This document shows, in pieces, positions 10,189 to 19,210 of a DNA stretch of 64,000 nucleotides. The position numbers were made by a program, and so were the translations under genes. The notes under the pieces are model-generated. The model searched no databases and was not told where the DNA came from. It saw only the letters and a list, made by a program, of their open reading frames with translations. The stretch is from Bacteroidota bacterium. GTDB lineage: Bacteria > Bacteroidota > Bacteroidia > NS11-12g > UBA9320. Numbering within the stretch: the first letter of the stretch is position 1; each line of letters opens with the position of its first letter. The stretch spans positions 1 through 64,000 of the forward strand of contig JABWCE010000008.1 of NCBI GenBank assembly GCA_013359235.1, read 5' to 3'.

Positions 10189-10545
10189 ATGATTAGAATT
10201 TTACTCATTTCAATTTTTGCTTTTACAGCTATTATTTCTTGTAAAGAAAACAACAATGACGACAAACCCGAACCCAAGCCTTTGTGCGATTCGGTAACCT
10301 ACAACACACTGATGAAGCCGGTATTTACCGACAATTGCAACAATGCCGGATGCCATTCGCAAGGTGCAGGAGGTATTGATTTAAGAACTTATGCCAAAAC
10401 TGTTCAGGCTTGCCAAACCGGCAAAGTTGCCAAAGTTATAAAGCATACTTCAGATGTAATAGCTTATCATAAAACAGATCCTGTTCTTACTGAAAGAGAA
10501 ATAAAAATATTCGAGTGTTGGGAAAGTAAAAATTATCCCGAATAA
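10189..10545 (+). CDS. Small lipoprotein with cytochrome-c-like CX4CH motif
   Basis: Lipobox IISC; 'DNCNNAGCHSQGAGGIDL' resembles a class of periplasmic cytochrome-like domains. Confidence 0.65.
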   Translation: MIRILLISIFAFTAIISCKENNNDDKPEPKPLCDSVTYNTLMKPVFTDNCNNAGCHSQGAGGIDLRTYAKTVQACQTGKVAKVIKHTSDVIAYHKTDPVLTEREIKIFECWESKNYPE

Positions 10546-10557
10546 TTTTAAAAAAAA

Positions 10558-11850
10558 TCAAACACTTCTTATAGCTTCCACAGGGTTTAACCGCGAAGCC
10601 CTTAATGCAGGTATTATACCAGCTAACAAGCCTGTGAGGGTTGATAATATAATACCTGTAAGAAAGTTGTTTATTGAAAAAAATACAGGAAAATCTAAAC
10701 TGTGAGATATTGATATTGTAGTAATCCAAACCAAAATAATTCCTGCAATACCACCTGCCAAACTTAGTAGAACAGATTCGTAAAGAAATTGAATGAGAAT
10801 AAATTTTCTTTTTGCTCCCAAAGCCTTCTGAATTCCTATGAAAGGAGTGCGTTCTTTAACCGAAACAAATAGAATGTTGGCAATACCAAACATACCTACA
10901 ATTAGAGAAAAAAGCCCGAGTATCCAAGCTACAATGTCCAACATCTTAAAAGTACTGTCTAATTGTTGGCTGAACATTGTCATTTTGTTTAAAGCAAAAT
11001 TATCTTTTTCCTTAGGTTTTAGCATTCTTAGGTTTCTCATTTGTTTTGTAACCTCAGCTTCAAGTTCGTCAATAGAACTATTTTCATAACCTCTTACAAT
11101 AATTTTACATTGTGAACTTTCGCTTGCAAAATCAGCAAAATTTCTCATAAAAGTATAAGGTATAAAAACAGCCATGTCAATTTGTTTATTAATAAATGAG
11201 CCTTGTTTTTCAAACACACCTATTACCGTACTTCTAATACCATTTAGTTTAAAAGTTTTGCCTATAGGATTTATATCGCCAAAAATTTCTTTTGCGACCT
11301 TATCGCCAAGTACAGCTATGTTTTTTCCACTTTTTTCTTCATTCAAGTTAAACATTCTTCCGTTACTTATTTCAAAACCATTCATTTGAGAATAATTTGA
11401 TGTTGTACCAATAAGCATTGCTTTTTTAGTTGATTTTTTTTTGTAACTTACATTAATATTACGAGCATTAGATTCAAATCCCATATCTTTTACCACATCT
11501 TTTGAAAATCTTTGATCAAGTAATTTGTATTCTTTTAAATTTACTTGTGGACGGCTCATAAAATCCCACCATTTATATTCTCCACTTGCAAAACCCCATG
11601 GCCATTTTTCAATAATAATTACATTTAAACCCAGCGATTCTAAATTTCCTCTGACGTTTTGTTTCATACTTCCGGCAAATGTCAAAACCGAAACAATACA
11701 GAAAATGCCAATAGCTATACCTAAAACAGATAAAAAACTTCGCAATTTATTACCTTTCAGAAATAGATTGCTGATAGCAAAAGCACTAAAAATATAAGAA
11801 ATAAAATTTTTCAAAAAATTAAAACCACAACAAATTAAAGTCATAAACAT
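10558..11850 (-). CDS. ABC transporter permease (MacB/FtsX type)
   Basis: N-terminal TM + MacB-like periplasmic domain, C-terminal FtsX TMs (ERTPFIGIQKALGAKRKFIL, GIIPALRASRLNPVEAIR); start may be at an internal ATG. Confidence 0.9.
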   Translation of the reverse strand: MFMTLICCGFNFLKNFISYIFSAFAISNLFLKGNKLRSFLSVLGIAIGIFCIVSVLTFAGSMKQNVRGNLESLGLNVIIIEKWPWGFASGEYKWWDFMSRPQVNLKEYKLLDQRFSKDVVKDMGFESNARNINVSYKKKSTKKAMLIGTTSNYSQMNGFEISNGRMFNLNEEKSGKNIAVLGDKVAKEIFGDINPIGKTFKLNGIRSTVIGVFEKQGSFINKQIDMAVFIPYTFMRNFADFASESSQCKIIVRGYENSSIDELEAEVTKQMRNLRMLKPKEKDNFALNKMTMFSQQLDSTFKMLDIVAWILGLFSLIVGMFGIANILFVSVKERTPFIGIQKALGAKRKFILIQFLYESVLLSLAGGIAGIILVWITTISISHSLDFPVFFSINNFLTGIILSTLTGLLAGIIPALRASRLNPVEAIRSV

Positions 11851-11971
11851 TGCATGAATATTATCATTCGATTAAATTCGCAATAATTCCTCTGTATATT
11901 CATTTTTAATAATTGCAAAAAAAATATAATTTTGCACCCCTCAAATTTTTAAAAAAAACAAAAGTTACGTA

Positions 11972-13021
11972 ATGAAACTTTCAAAGTTCAGGTATAATCT
12001 CCCAGCAGAATTAATTGCACAGTATCCAGCCGAAAATCGCGACGAAAGCCGTATGATGGTAGTAAACAGAAAAGAAAAAACCATTGAACACAAATTGTTT
12101 AAGGATTTTCTTAATTATTTTGAAGAGCATGATGTTGTTATTTTTAATAACTCAAAAGTTTTTCCTGCCCGGTTGTTTGGAAACAAAGAAAAAACAGGTG
12201 CTCAAATTGAAGTTTTTTTACTTAGAGAATTAAATTCTCAATTAAAACTCTGGGATGTGCTTGTTGACCCTGCTCGAAAAATTAGAGTAGGAAACAAATT
12301 GTTTTTTGGAAACGATGACCTTGTAGCCGAAGTAATAGATAATACAACTTCAAGAGGCAGAACTATAAGGTTTTTGTTTGACGGCAGCGATGAAGATTTT
12401 AAAAAACTTATTTTTAGACTTGGCGAAACTCCGCTTCCTAAATATATAACAAGACCAGTTGAGGAAGAAGATGCTATAAGATATCAAACTATACACGCCA
12501 AGGTAGAAGGTGCAATTGCTCCGCCCTCGGCGGGGCTTCATTTTACACGCGAAATGATGATGAGATTAGAGATAAAAGGTGTAGATTTTGCCGAAGTTAC
12601 CGTATTTCAGGGTGCTTCGTATGGCAGGTCTGTAGAAGTTGAAGACCTTACAAAACATAAAATGGATTCTGAAAATATTTTTGTAATGCCCGAAACCGCT
12701 GCACGAGTAAACAAAGCTATTGAATCAAAAAATAAAATTTGTGCTGTAGGGAGTTCGGTAATGAGGGCATTAGAAACTTCAGTTTCTGCTTATGGTAAAC
12801 TTAACTCTTCAGAACAGTGGACCGATAAATTTATTTTTCCCCCTTATGATTTTAGAATTGCAAATGCTTTTCTTACAAATTTTCATGAATCAGAAAGTAC
12901 TCTAATGATGCTTACAGCAGCATTTTTGGATGATTTAGATTTTATGCAAAATATTTATAAAACTGCCGTTGCCGAAAAGTACCGTTTCCTATGCTATGGC
13001 GATTGTTTGCTTATAATTTGA
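11972..13021 (+). CDS. queA: S-adenosylmethionine:tRNA ribosyltransferase-isomerase
   Basis: [49 protein letters not shown]. Confidence 0.96.
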   Translation: MKLSKFRYNLPAELIAQYPAENRDESRMMVVNRKEKTIEHKLFKDFLNYFEEHDVVIFNNSKVFPARLFGNKEKTGAQIEVFLLRELNSQLKLWDVLVDPARKIRVGNKLFFGNDDLVAEVIDNTTSRGRTIRFLFDGSDEDFKKLIFRLGETPLPKYITRPVEEEDAIRYQTIHAKVEGAIAPPSAGLHFTREMMMRLEIKGVDFAEVTVFQGASYGRSVEVEDLTKHKMDSENIFVMPETAARVNKAIESKNKICAVGSSVMRALETSVSAYGKLNSSEQWTDKFIFPPYDFRIANAFLTNFHESESTLMMLTAAFLDDLDFMQNIYKTAVAEKYRFLCYGDCLLII

Positions 13022-13157
13022 TGTTAAGTTAAAAAAACACAATAAATAAGAAAATATTTTCATTTTCAGTAACCTTTGTTACGTAATTCTCAGTATTTTC
13101 TATTGAACTTTGAAGTATTAAATTATAATATTTTTAACAATTAAAAAAAATTACACT

Positions 13158-13622
13158 ATGAAAAATTTAAGTTCATTATCAAAAAGAAGTATGATGCCAT
13201 CGCTGGCAAGTGAATTATTCGATTCAGAAAATTTTTTCAGTCCGCGTATTTGGGATTTTGGAGGCAATTTTTTCGATTTGAAATTTGATACCTCAATCCC
13301 TTCTCTCAACATTATTGAAAACAAAAACGATTTTAAAATTGAATTGGCTGCCCCTGGTTTAGAAAAAAAAGATTTTAAAGTAAAAGTTGAAAGAGGTTTG
13401 CTTACAATTAGTGCCGAGCAAGAAACCAAAAAAGATGAAGAAAAAGAAAATTACACAAGAAAAGAATTTTCTTACAGTAGTTTTAGCCGTTCTGTTAGAT
13501 TGCCCGAACATTGTGATTATGAAAAGATAAGTGCAAAATACGAAAAGGGAGTTTTAAATCTTACAATTCCCAAAAGAGATTCAAAATTGAAAGATGATGT
13601 AAAAGTAATAGAGGTTGTGTGA
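13158..13622 (+). CDS. Hsp20/alpha-crystallin family small heat shock protein
   Basis: ACD motifs ELAAPGLEKKDFKVKVERGLLTISAE, KYEKGVLNLTIPK. Confidence 0.95.
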   Translation: MKNLSSLSKRSMMPSLASELFDSENFFSPRIWDFGGNFFDLKFDTSIPSLNIIENKNDFKIELAAPGLEKKDFKVKVERGLLTISAEQETKKDEEKENYTRKEFSYSSFSRSVRLPEHCDYEKISAKYEKGVLNLTIPKRDSKLKDDVKVIEVV

Positions 13623-13647
13623 TTTTGTTTTCATAATAAATTTTATA

Positions 13648-13674
13648 AATCCCGCCAATTGGCGGGATTTTTTT
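13648..13674 (+). terminator. Rho-independent terminator downstream of hsp20
   Basis: aatcccgccaattggcgggattttttt: 8-bp stem plus T tract. Confidence 0.88.
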
Positions 13675-13681
13675 GTAGATA

Positions 13682-14437
13682 TTAATTTTGCATTCTAAAA
13701 GATAAGCCTAAAGACACAAAAAATGAAGGCGACTTTTGAGAAATACCCAATCCACCTGAAAGGTCAAGCATTATGTTATTTTTAATTATATAAGTATATC
13801 CGGTATCAAACCTGTGGTCAGGAGTAGTTTTTTGTGATACAAATCCGTACAATTCTATGTATGTTCCAAAATTTTCAGAAATTGAATATCCTGTTGTAAT
13901 AGTATATAAAAAATTAGGTTGGTTAAAATTTTCATCCCATTGAGCTCCAAGATTATAACCTAAAGTTAAATTTTTATTTATTGTATGTTGCATAGTGAAT
14001 CTAAAGTCAGGAAAATAAGAGTTTTTGGACATATTATCCGATAAAAAAAAAGGAAATCTAAGATGCCCAATAAATGCAGTTGTGGGAATTATTCCTTTTT
14101 CATCGGCAAGTTTAGTTTTAAAACCTGCTCTAATTGGCTCAAAACCTATCGTTTTGTTATTGTTAAATTCTTGAGTAACGGTTTCTGTAATTAATCTTAA
14201 TTCGAAAATATTGTTAATTCCTATTCTTGTTAAAATTGTTGGATGAATATAATTTAATTTGTTTTTGTCTTCTTTTTCGAATAAAAAACCGTTTTCGAAT
14301 TGTATATGGCGTTTACTTACTATAAATGGGCTTTCGGTTTGGTCGGGGCGGTCTGTTTGAATTGGTATTGAATCTTGAGCATCAGAAATTTCTGATGAAA
14401 ACAAAGTTATTAAAAAAACAAATTTTGGAAATTTCAT
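13682..14437 (-). CDS. Outer-membrane beta-barrel transporter-like protein
   Basis: PIQTDRPDQTESPFIVSKRHIQFENGFLFE, typical of a Bacteroidota outer-membrane transporter family; ATG at 14437 precedes signal peptide (ORF track extends to a TTG at 14461). Confidence 0.75.
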   Translation of the reverse strand: MKFPKFVFLITLFSSEISDAQDSIPIQTDRPDQTESPFIVSKRHIQFENGFLFEKEDKNKLNYIHPTILTRIGINNIFELRLITETVTQEFNNNKTIGFEPIRAGFKTKLADEKGIIPTTAFIGHLRFPFFLSDNMSKNSYFPDFRFTMQHTINKNLTLGYNLGAQWDENFNQPNFLYTITTGYSISENFGTYIELYGFVSQKTTPDHRFDTGYTYIIKNNIMLDLSGGLGISQKSPSFFVSLGLSFRMQN

Positions 14438-14584
14438 TTTTGAAATGTTTTTAAAAAACAACTTAAAATTTAAAATAGTTTTTAGGATATAGTTAAAATT
14501 TTAAAAAGTCTTGAAAAAGTAATAATTTATAAAATTTTTGGTTTAATGGATAAAAAATGGTTGATTTGAAGTTCAATTAATTAC

Positions 14585-17515
14585 ATGAAAAAAATAAGAA
14601 TAATTTCACAGATTTTATTGCTGATATCAGCATTTTTTACAAATGACATCATTGCTCAAACAACAAGATTTCAAAGGATAATTGGCAGTTCGGGTGACGA
14701 ACGCAGTTACAGCATTGTTCAAACAAAAGACGGAGGTTATATACTAACAGGCTATACAAATGGAAACGGAGCAGGAGGCGATGATGCATATATTATAAAA
14801 ACTGACGGATTGGGCAAAGTAACTTGGCATAAAACTTATGGAACATCTGCCGACGAAGCAGCATGGAAAATAAAGCAAACAAGCGATTCGGGCTATGTTA
14901 TTGTTGGTACTTCATCAACCAAAAAAGGCGATGGAATAATTATTAAAACAGATATAAATGGTAATTTGAAATGGAGTAAAATTATAGATGAAGATAGTAC
15001 TCATGATATTTACAATGTAATAGAATCAAGAGTTGATGGGTCACTTTATATTACCGGATTTGTAAAAACCGATTCGTTTGGTTCTGATGCATTTCTTGGC
15101 AAACTATCATCTACAGGCAGTGTAGTTTGGTTTAAAAAATTTGGTAGCGAGGGCGACGAAGAAGGTTATGCCCTTGTTGAGGATATAGGTGGAAATATTG
15201 CCGTAACCGGAATGGTAATAAATGATACAATAACCGTTGGCGGAAAATTAGGAGCAATGGGAGATGAAGATTATTTTATCGCACAATTTGATAAAAACGG
15301 CAACAAAAAATGGATGAAAAATTTTGGTACTTCAGCTATTGACCAAGCATGGGATATAAAATCTTACAAAGGTTTTTATGTTACAACTGGTTGGGTAAAT
15401 TCAGGACCTGGAACTACTGATATTTTGGTATCGATAATTGATACAACAGGAAATTTATCTAATTCATTTTCATACAATGCAGGAGGTAGTTCAAAGGGAT
15501 TTTCAGTAATTATTAATCCCGACGAAACATATTCTGTAACAGGATATGTACAAACAACCGGAAAGGGTCGTGAAGTTTTTTACCTCAATACAGCTAAAAA
15601 CGGATTTATTAATCAGTTTTATTCTATGGGAGGCAATTCTACTGACGGGCACTGGCCAAGCGAGATTTTAAGAACTGCCGATGGTGGGTTTACAATATTT
15701 TCGGTAAGCAATTCTTTTAGAACAGGAAATTCTTATGATTTATATTTAATAAGATTAGACAATAAAGGCGTCAGCCAATGCAATCAGTCAACAATTTCGG
15801 GTATAAATTTTAATGCAAATATTCAATCCAGTGGCAAATTTGGGAATATCAGACATGGTTTGAGTATGAATAATGGAAATTTTACTACCAAAACAGTATC
15901 CGGCACATACGATTCTGTTTTATGCTGCAGGCTTCAGGCACAGGTAGCCGGACCAACTTTGAGAATTTGCAAGGGCGAAGGTATAAGAATTGGAAAACCT
16001 TCAATTCCGGGAATTGTATATAAATGGACAGAAGTTGGTGGAACATTCAGTTCAAGCGAATCAAGCCCACTTGTTTACCCTACTAAAACTAATACAACAT
16101 ATAAGCTTGTAGTTAGTTCGTCAGACGGAAAATGCTTGAAAGATTCAGCAAATATTACAGTAACAATAAGACCTGGAATTATGAGTAGTGATTTTGTAAA
16201 TGATACATTTTTCTGCCACAACGATTCAGTATTGGTAACAGCCCGTTCTGGGGCTATTGATTACTCGTGGAAAGGTAAGACAGGAACATGGAAGGGGCAG
16301 CAAATTAAAATTGGTGCCGAAGATAAAATAATTCTTACAATTACCGATACTACAACATGTTTGTACTACGATACATTTAATGTTACAAAAAAATACCTTC
16401 CTGTTTTTGAACTTGGCAAAGACACAACTATTTGCGATAATGCAAAATTAGAGCTTAAAGGACCTGCCAATATGAAAAGTTACATTTGGAATGGAGGCGA
16501 AGCATATACACGTTCAATATATGCAACCGACGAAAAAACTTATACTTTGTTGGCGATAGATAGCTTTGGTTGTAAATGGACTGATAGCAAAGTGATTTAT
16601 AACAACCCTTCGTCATCGTTTAGTCTTGGACCAGATACTTCAATCTGCGAAGGAATAAACTATACAATAAACGGACCTACATTTTTGATGAATTACTACT
16701 GGAACGGAGTTTCTACTTTTAACCCAAATAAAACTGTAAATACACCCGGAACGTACATTTGCCAGGCACAAAACAGTTTTGGATGTATTTGGATTGATAC
16801 TATTGTTTTGAAGAAAAAACCTGATCCAAATTTTAGTCTTGGTGCTGATGGTGGTGTTTGCGAAAACGGAGGCAGATTGCTCAAAGGTCCATCAGGAGTA
16901 GTATCGTATAAATGGGATGACGGCTCAACAGATTCAACTTATCAGGTATATTTTGCAGGTACATATTGGCTGCAGGTTACAGGAAAAAACGGTTGTATTT
17001 TCAGAGATACAATCAACCTTGTTAAAGTTTCAAATCCCAAACCGGAACTTGGCAAAGACACAACAATTTGCGAAAAAGATTCAATATATATTGATGCAGG
17101 AGTATTTAACTCATACAAATGGAGTACAGGCGAAACAACAAGAATAATTAAGGTAAAAAAAGCAGGGCTGTACGAAGTGATAGTTAGTGATATAAACCAA
17201 TGCGAAGGTAGTGACGATAAATCTGTAAAAACTAAATTCTGCATTGATGATGTTAGAAAAATTGTGTTAAATGATGCAATAAGAGTTTTTCCAAATCCGG
17301 CTCGCAATGTCTTAAATATAGAAGTAAAAGAAAATTTGCCTAATGGTAATTATTTAATAATTTACGATATTTACTCAAAAAAGGTGTTTGAAAAAGAATT
17401 GCCAGGAGGTAAAAATAATATAACCATTGATATAAATTCATGGTCAAAAGGTTTGTATTATTTAAAACTCTCATCATCACCATTGGGGCAATCTATAAAA
17501 ATATTAGTTGAGTAA
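14585..17515 (+). CDS. Large secreted repeat protein with T9SS type A C-terminal sorting domain
   Basis: Signal peptide, N-terminal repeats GGYILTGYTNGNG..., PKD/Ig-like repeats (LGKDTTIC...YxWNG), C-term VFPNPARNVLNIEV...SKGLYYLKL. Confidence 0.9.
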   Translation: MKKIRIISQILLLISAFFTNDIIAQTTRFQRIIGSSGDERSYSIVQTKDGGYILTGYTNGNGAGGDDAYIIKTDGLGKVTWHKTYGTSADEAAWKIKQTSDSGYVIVGTSSTKKGDGIIIKTDINGNLKWSKIIDEDSTHDIYNVIESRVDGSLYITGFVKTDSFGSDAFLGKLSSTGSVVWFKKFGSEGDEEGYALVEDIGGNIAVTGMVINDTITVGGKLGAMGDEDYFIAQFDKNGNKKWMKNFGTSAIDQAWDIKSYKGFYVTTGWVNSGPGTTDILVSIIDTTGNLSNSFSYNAGGSSKGFSVIINPDETYSVTGYVQTTGKGREVFYLNTAKNGFINQFYSMGGNSTDGHWPSEILRTADGGFTIFSVSNSFRTGNSYDLYLIRLDNKGVSQCNQSTISGINFNANIQSSGKFGNIRHGLSMNNGNFTTKTVSGTYDSVLCCRLQAQVAGPTLRICKGEGIRIGKPSIPGIVYKWTEVGGTFSSSESSPLVYPTKTNTTYKLVVSSSDGKCLKDSANITVTIRPGIMSSDFVNDTFFCHNDSVLVTARSGAIDYSWKGKTGTWKGQQIKIGAEDKIILTITDTTTCLYYDTFNVTKKYLPVFELGKDTTICDNAKLELKGPANMKSYIWNGGEAYTRSIYATDEKTYTLLAIDSFGCKWTDSKVIYNNPSSSFSLGPDTSICEGINYTINGPTFLMNYYWNGVSTFNPNKTVNTPGTYICQAQNSFGCIWIDTIVLKKKPDPNFSLGADGGVCENGGRLLKGPSGVVSYKWDDGSTDSTYQVYFAGTYWLQVTGKNGCIFRDTINLVKVSNPKPELGKDTTICEKDSIYIDAGVFNSYKWSTGETTRIIKVKKAGLYEVIVSDINQCEGSDDKSVKTKFCIDDVRKIVLNDAIRVFPNPARNVLNIEVKENLPNGNYLIIYDIYSKKVFEKELPGGKNNITIDINSWSKGLYYLKLSSSPLGQSIKILVE

Positions 17516-17576
17516 TTTATAAAGATTATTCAATAAATTTGAAGCCTTTATTTTACAAAAGGCACATCACTTTTTT

Positions 17577-18488
17577 ATGTCAATAGAAGCAATTGAGTTA
17601 AGCAAAATTTACGGCTCACAAAAGGCTTTAGATAATATAAGTTTTTCAATAAATTCGGGTGAAATTGTGGGATTTTTGGGACCCAATGGTGCCGGAAAAT
17701 CTACAACCATGAAAATTCTTACTTGTTTTATAAAACAAACATCAGGCATAGCAAAAATTTGTGGATATGAAACCTTAAAATCTCCCGAAGAAGTAAAAAT
17801 GAGGATAGGATATCTGCCAGAAAATAATCCGTTATATACCGAAATGTATGTAAGCGAATATTTGAATTTTGTTGCAGGTTTTTATAAATTAAGTAATGTA
17901 AAAGCAAGAATAGACGAAATAATACAAATCACAGGACTTGCAGAAGAAAGACATAAAAAAATTGTAGCATTATCAAAAGGTTACAGACAAAGAGTAGGTT
18001 TATCGCAGGCTTTAATTCACAATCCTGAAGTATTAATTTTAGACGAACCTACTTCTGGGCTTGACCCCAACCAGATAAACGATATTAGAAAAATTATTAA
18101 AGATTTTGGCAAAGACCGCACTATACTTCTATCTACACATATTATGCAAGAAGCAGAAGCATTATGCGACAGAATAATTATTATAAACAAGGGTAAAATA
18201 GTAATTGATGAACAAACTCAAGTGTTAAGGCAAAAATTCACTTCAAATCTTGTTATAAACGTTGAATTTAAAAATGAGGTTTCAAAAAGTAAGTTATTAA
18301 AACTTGAAGGAATTCTTTCTGCTATTTGTATAAAAGAAAACCATTGGAGAATAGAATCTGATGGAAATTCAGACATCCGCGAAATTCTTTTCAAATTTGC
18401 TGTAGAAACAGAAAATATTATATTGAAACAAAACGAAGAGGAACAAAAACTCGAAGAAATTTTTCACCAACTTACTCAAAGCAAATGA
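17577..18488 (+). CDS. gldA: Gliding motility ABC transporter ATP-binding protein GldA
   Basis: Walker A GPNGAGKST, LSKGYRQRVGLSQALIHNPEVLILDEPTSGLDPNQ; followed by gldF and gldG. Confidence 0.92.
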   Translation: MSIEAIELSKIYGSQKALDNISFSINSGEIVGFLGPNGAGKSTTMKILTCFIKQTSGIAKICGYETLKSPEEVKMRIGYLPENNPLYTEMYVSEYLNFVAGFYKLSNVKARIDEIIQITGLAEERHKKIVALSKGYRQRVGLSQALIHNPEVLILDEPTSGLDPNQINDIRKIIKDFGKDRTILLSTHIMQEAEALCDRIIIINKGKIVIDEQTQVLRQKFTSNLVINVEFKNEVSKSKLLKLEGILSAICIKENHWRIESDGNSDIREILFKFAVETENIILKQNEEEQKLEEIFHQLTQSK

Positions 18489-19210
18489 AAACGCTATTAA
18501 TTAAAGAAATCAGAAGTTTTCTCAGTTCGCTAATAGCCACTATTGTTATAACAGTTTTTTTACTTGCAATAGGCTTGTTTATGTGGGTTTTCCCGGATAG
18601 CAATGTGCTAGATTACGGGTATTCAACACTCGATACTTTATTTTATATGGCTCCATGGGTTTTTATTTTTCTTATTTCTGCTATTACAATGAAATCTTTT
18701 GCCGAAGAAAGAAAAATGGGAACTATGGAAACATTGGCAACTAAGCCATTGAGCAAGTATAAAATAATTTTAGCAAAATATTTTGCCGCTTTGATACTTG
18801 TACTTTTTTCTATTCTGCCAACATTTGTTTACTTTTACTCTGTATATAATCTTGGTTCGCCTCAAGGAAATATTGATACCGGAGCCACTTGGGGGTCGTA
18901 TATTGGTTTAATTTTTTTAGGAAGTTGTTATGTGTCAATTGGCCTTTTTTCATCATCAGTTACCGATAATCAAATTGTAGCATTTATTTTAAGCATGTTT
19001 TTGTGTTTTCTTTGTTTTTCGGCTTTTCAACAAATTAGTAAACTCGGTTTTTTGAGCCAAATTGATTTTTTGATTGAATGGCTTGGAATCAATTATCACT
19101 ATCAAAGCATAAGTCGTGGTGTGCTCGATTCGCGTGATATATTGTATTTTATAAGTTTTACTGCACTTTTTTTAGGTTTTACCAAAAGAAATATTTCTAC
19201 TGCAAAATGA
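18485..19210 (+). CDS. gldF: Gliding motility ABC transporter permease GldF
   Basis: MKTLLIKEIRSFLSSLIATIVI, SFAEERKMGTMETLATKPLSK; coupled to gldA and gldG by 4-nt overlaps. Confidence 0.92.
   Translation: MKTLLIKEIRSFLSSLIATIVITVFLLAIGLFMWVFPDSNVLDYGYSTLDTLFYMAPWVFIFLISAITMKSFAEERKMGTMETLATKPLSKYKIILAKYFAALILVLFSILPTFVYFYSVYNLGSPQGNIDTGATWGSYIGLIFLGSCYVSIGLFSSSVTDNQIVAFILSMFLCFLCFSAFQQISKLGFLSQIDFLIEWLGINYHYQSISRGVLDSRDILYFISFTALFLGFTKRNISTAK

Noticed and set aside
17544-17563. Hairpin gccttt...aaaggc upstream of gldA as a terminator
   Set aside because: Only 6 bp with an 8-nt loop and no immediate T tract; not convincing
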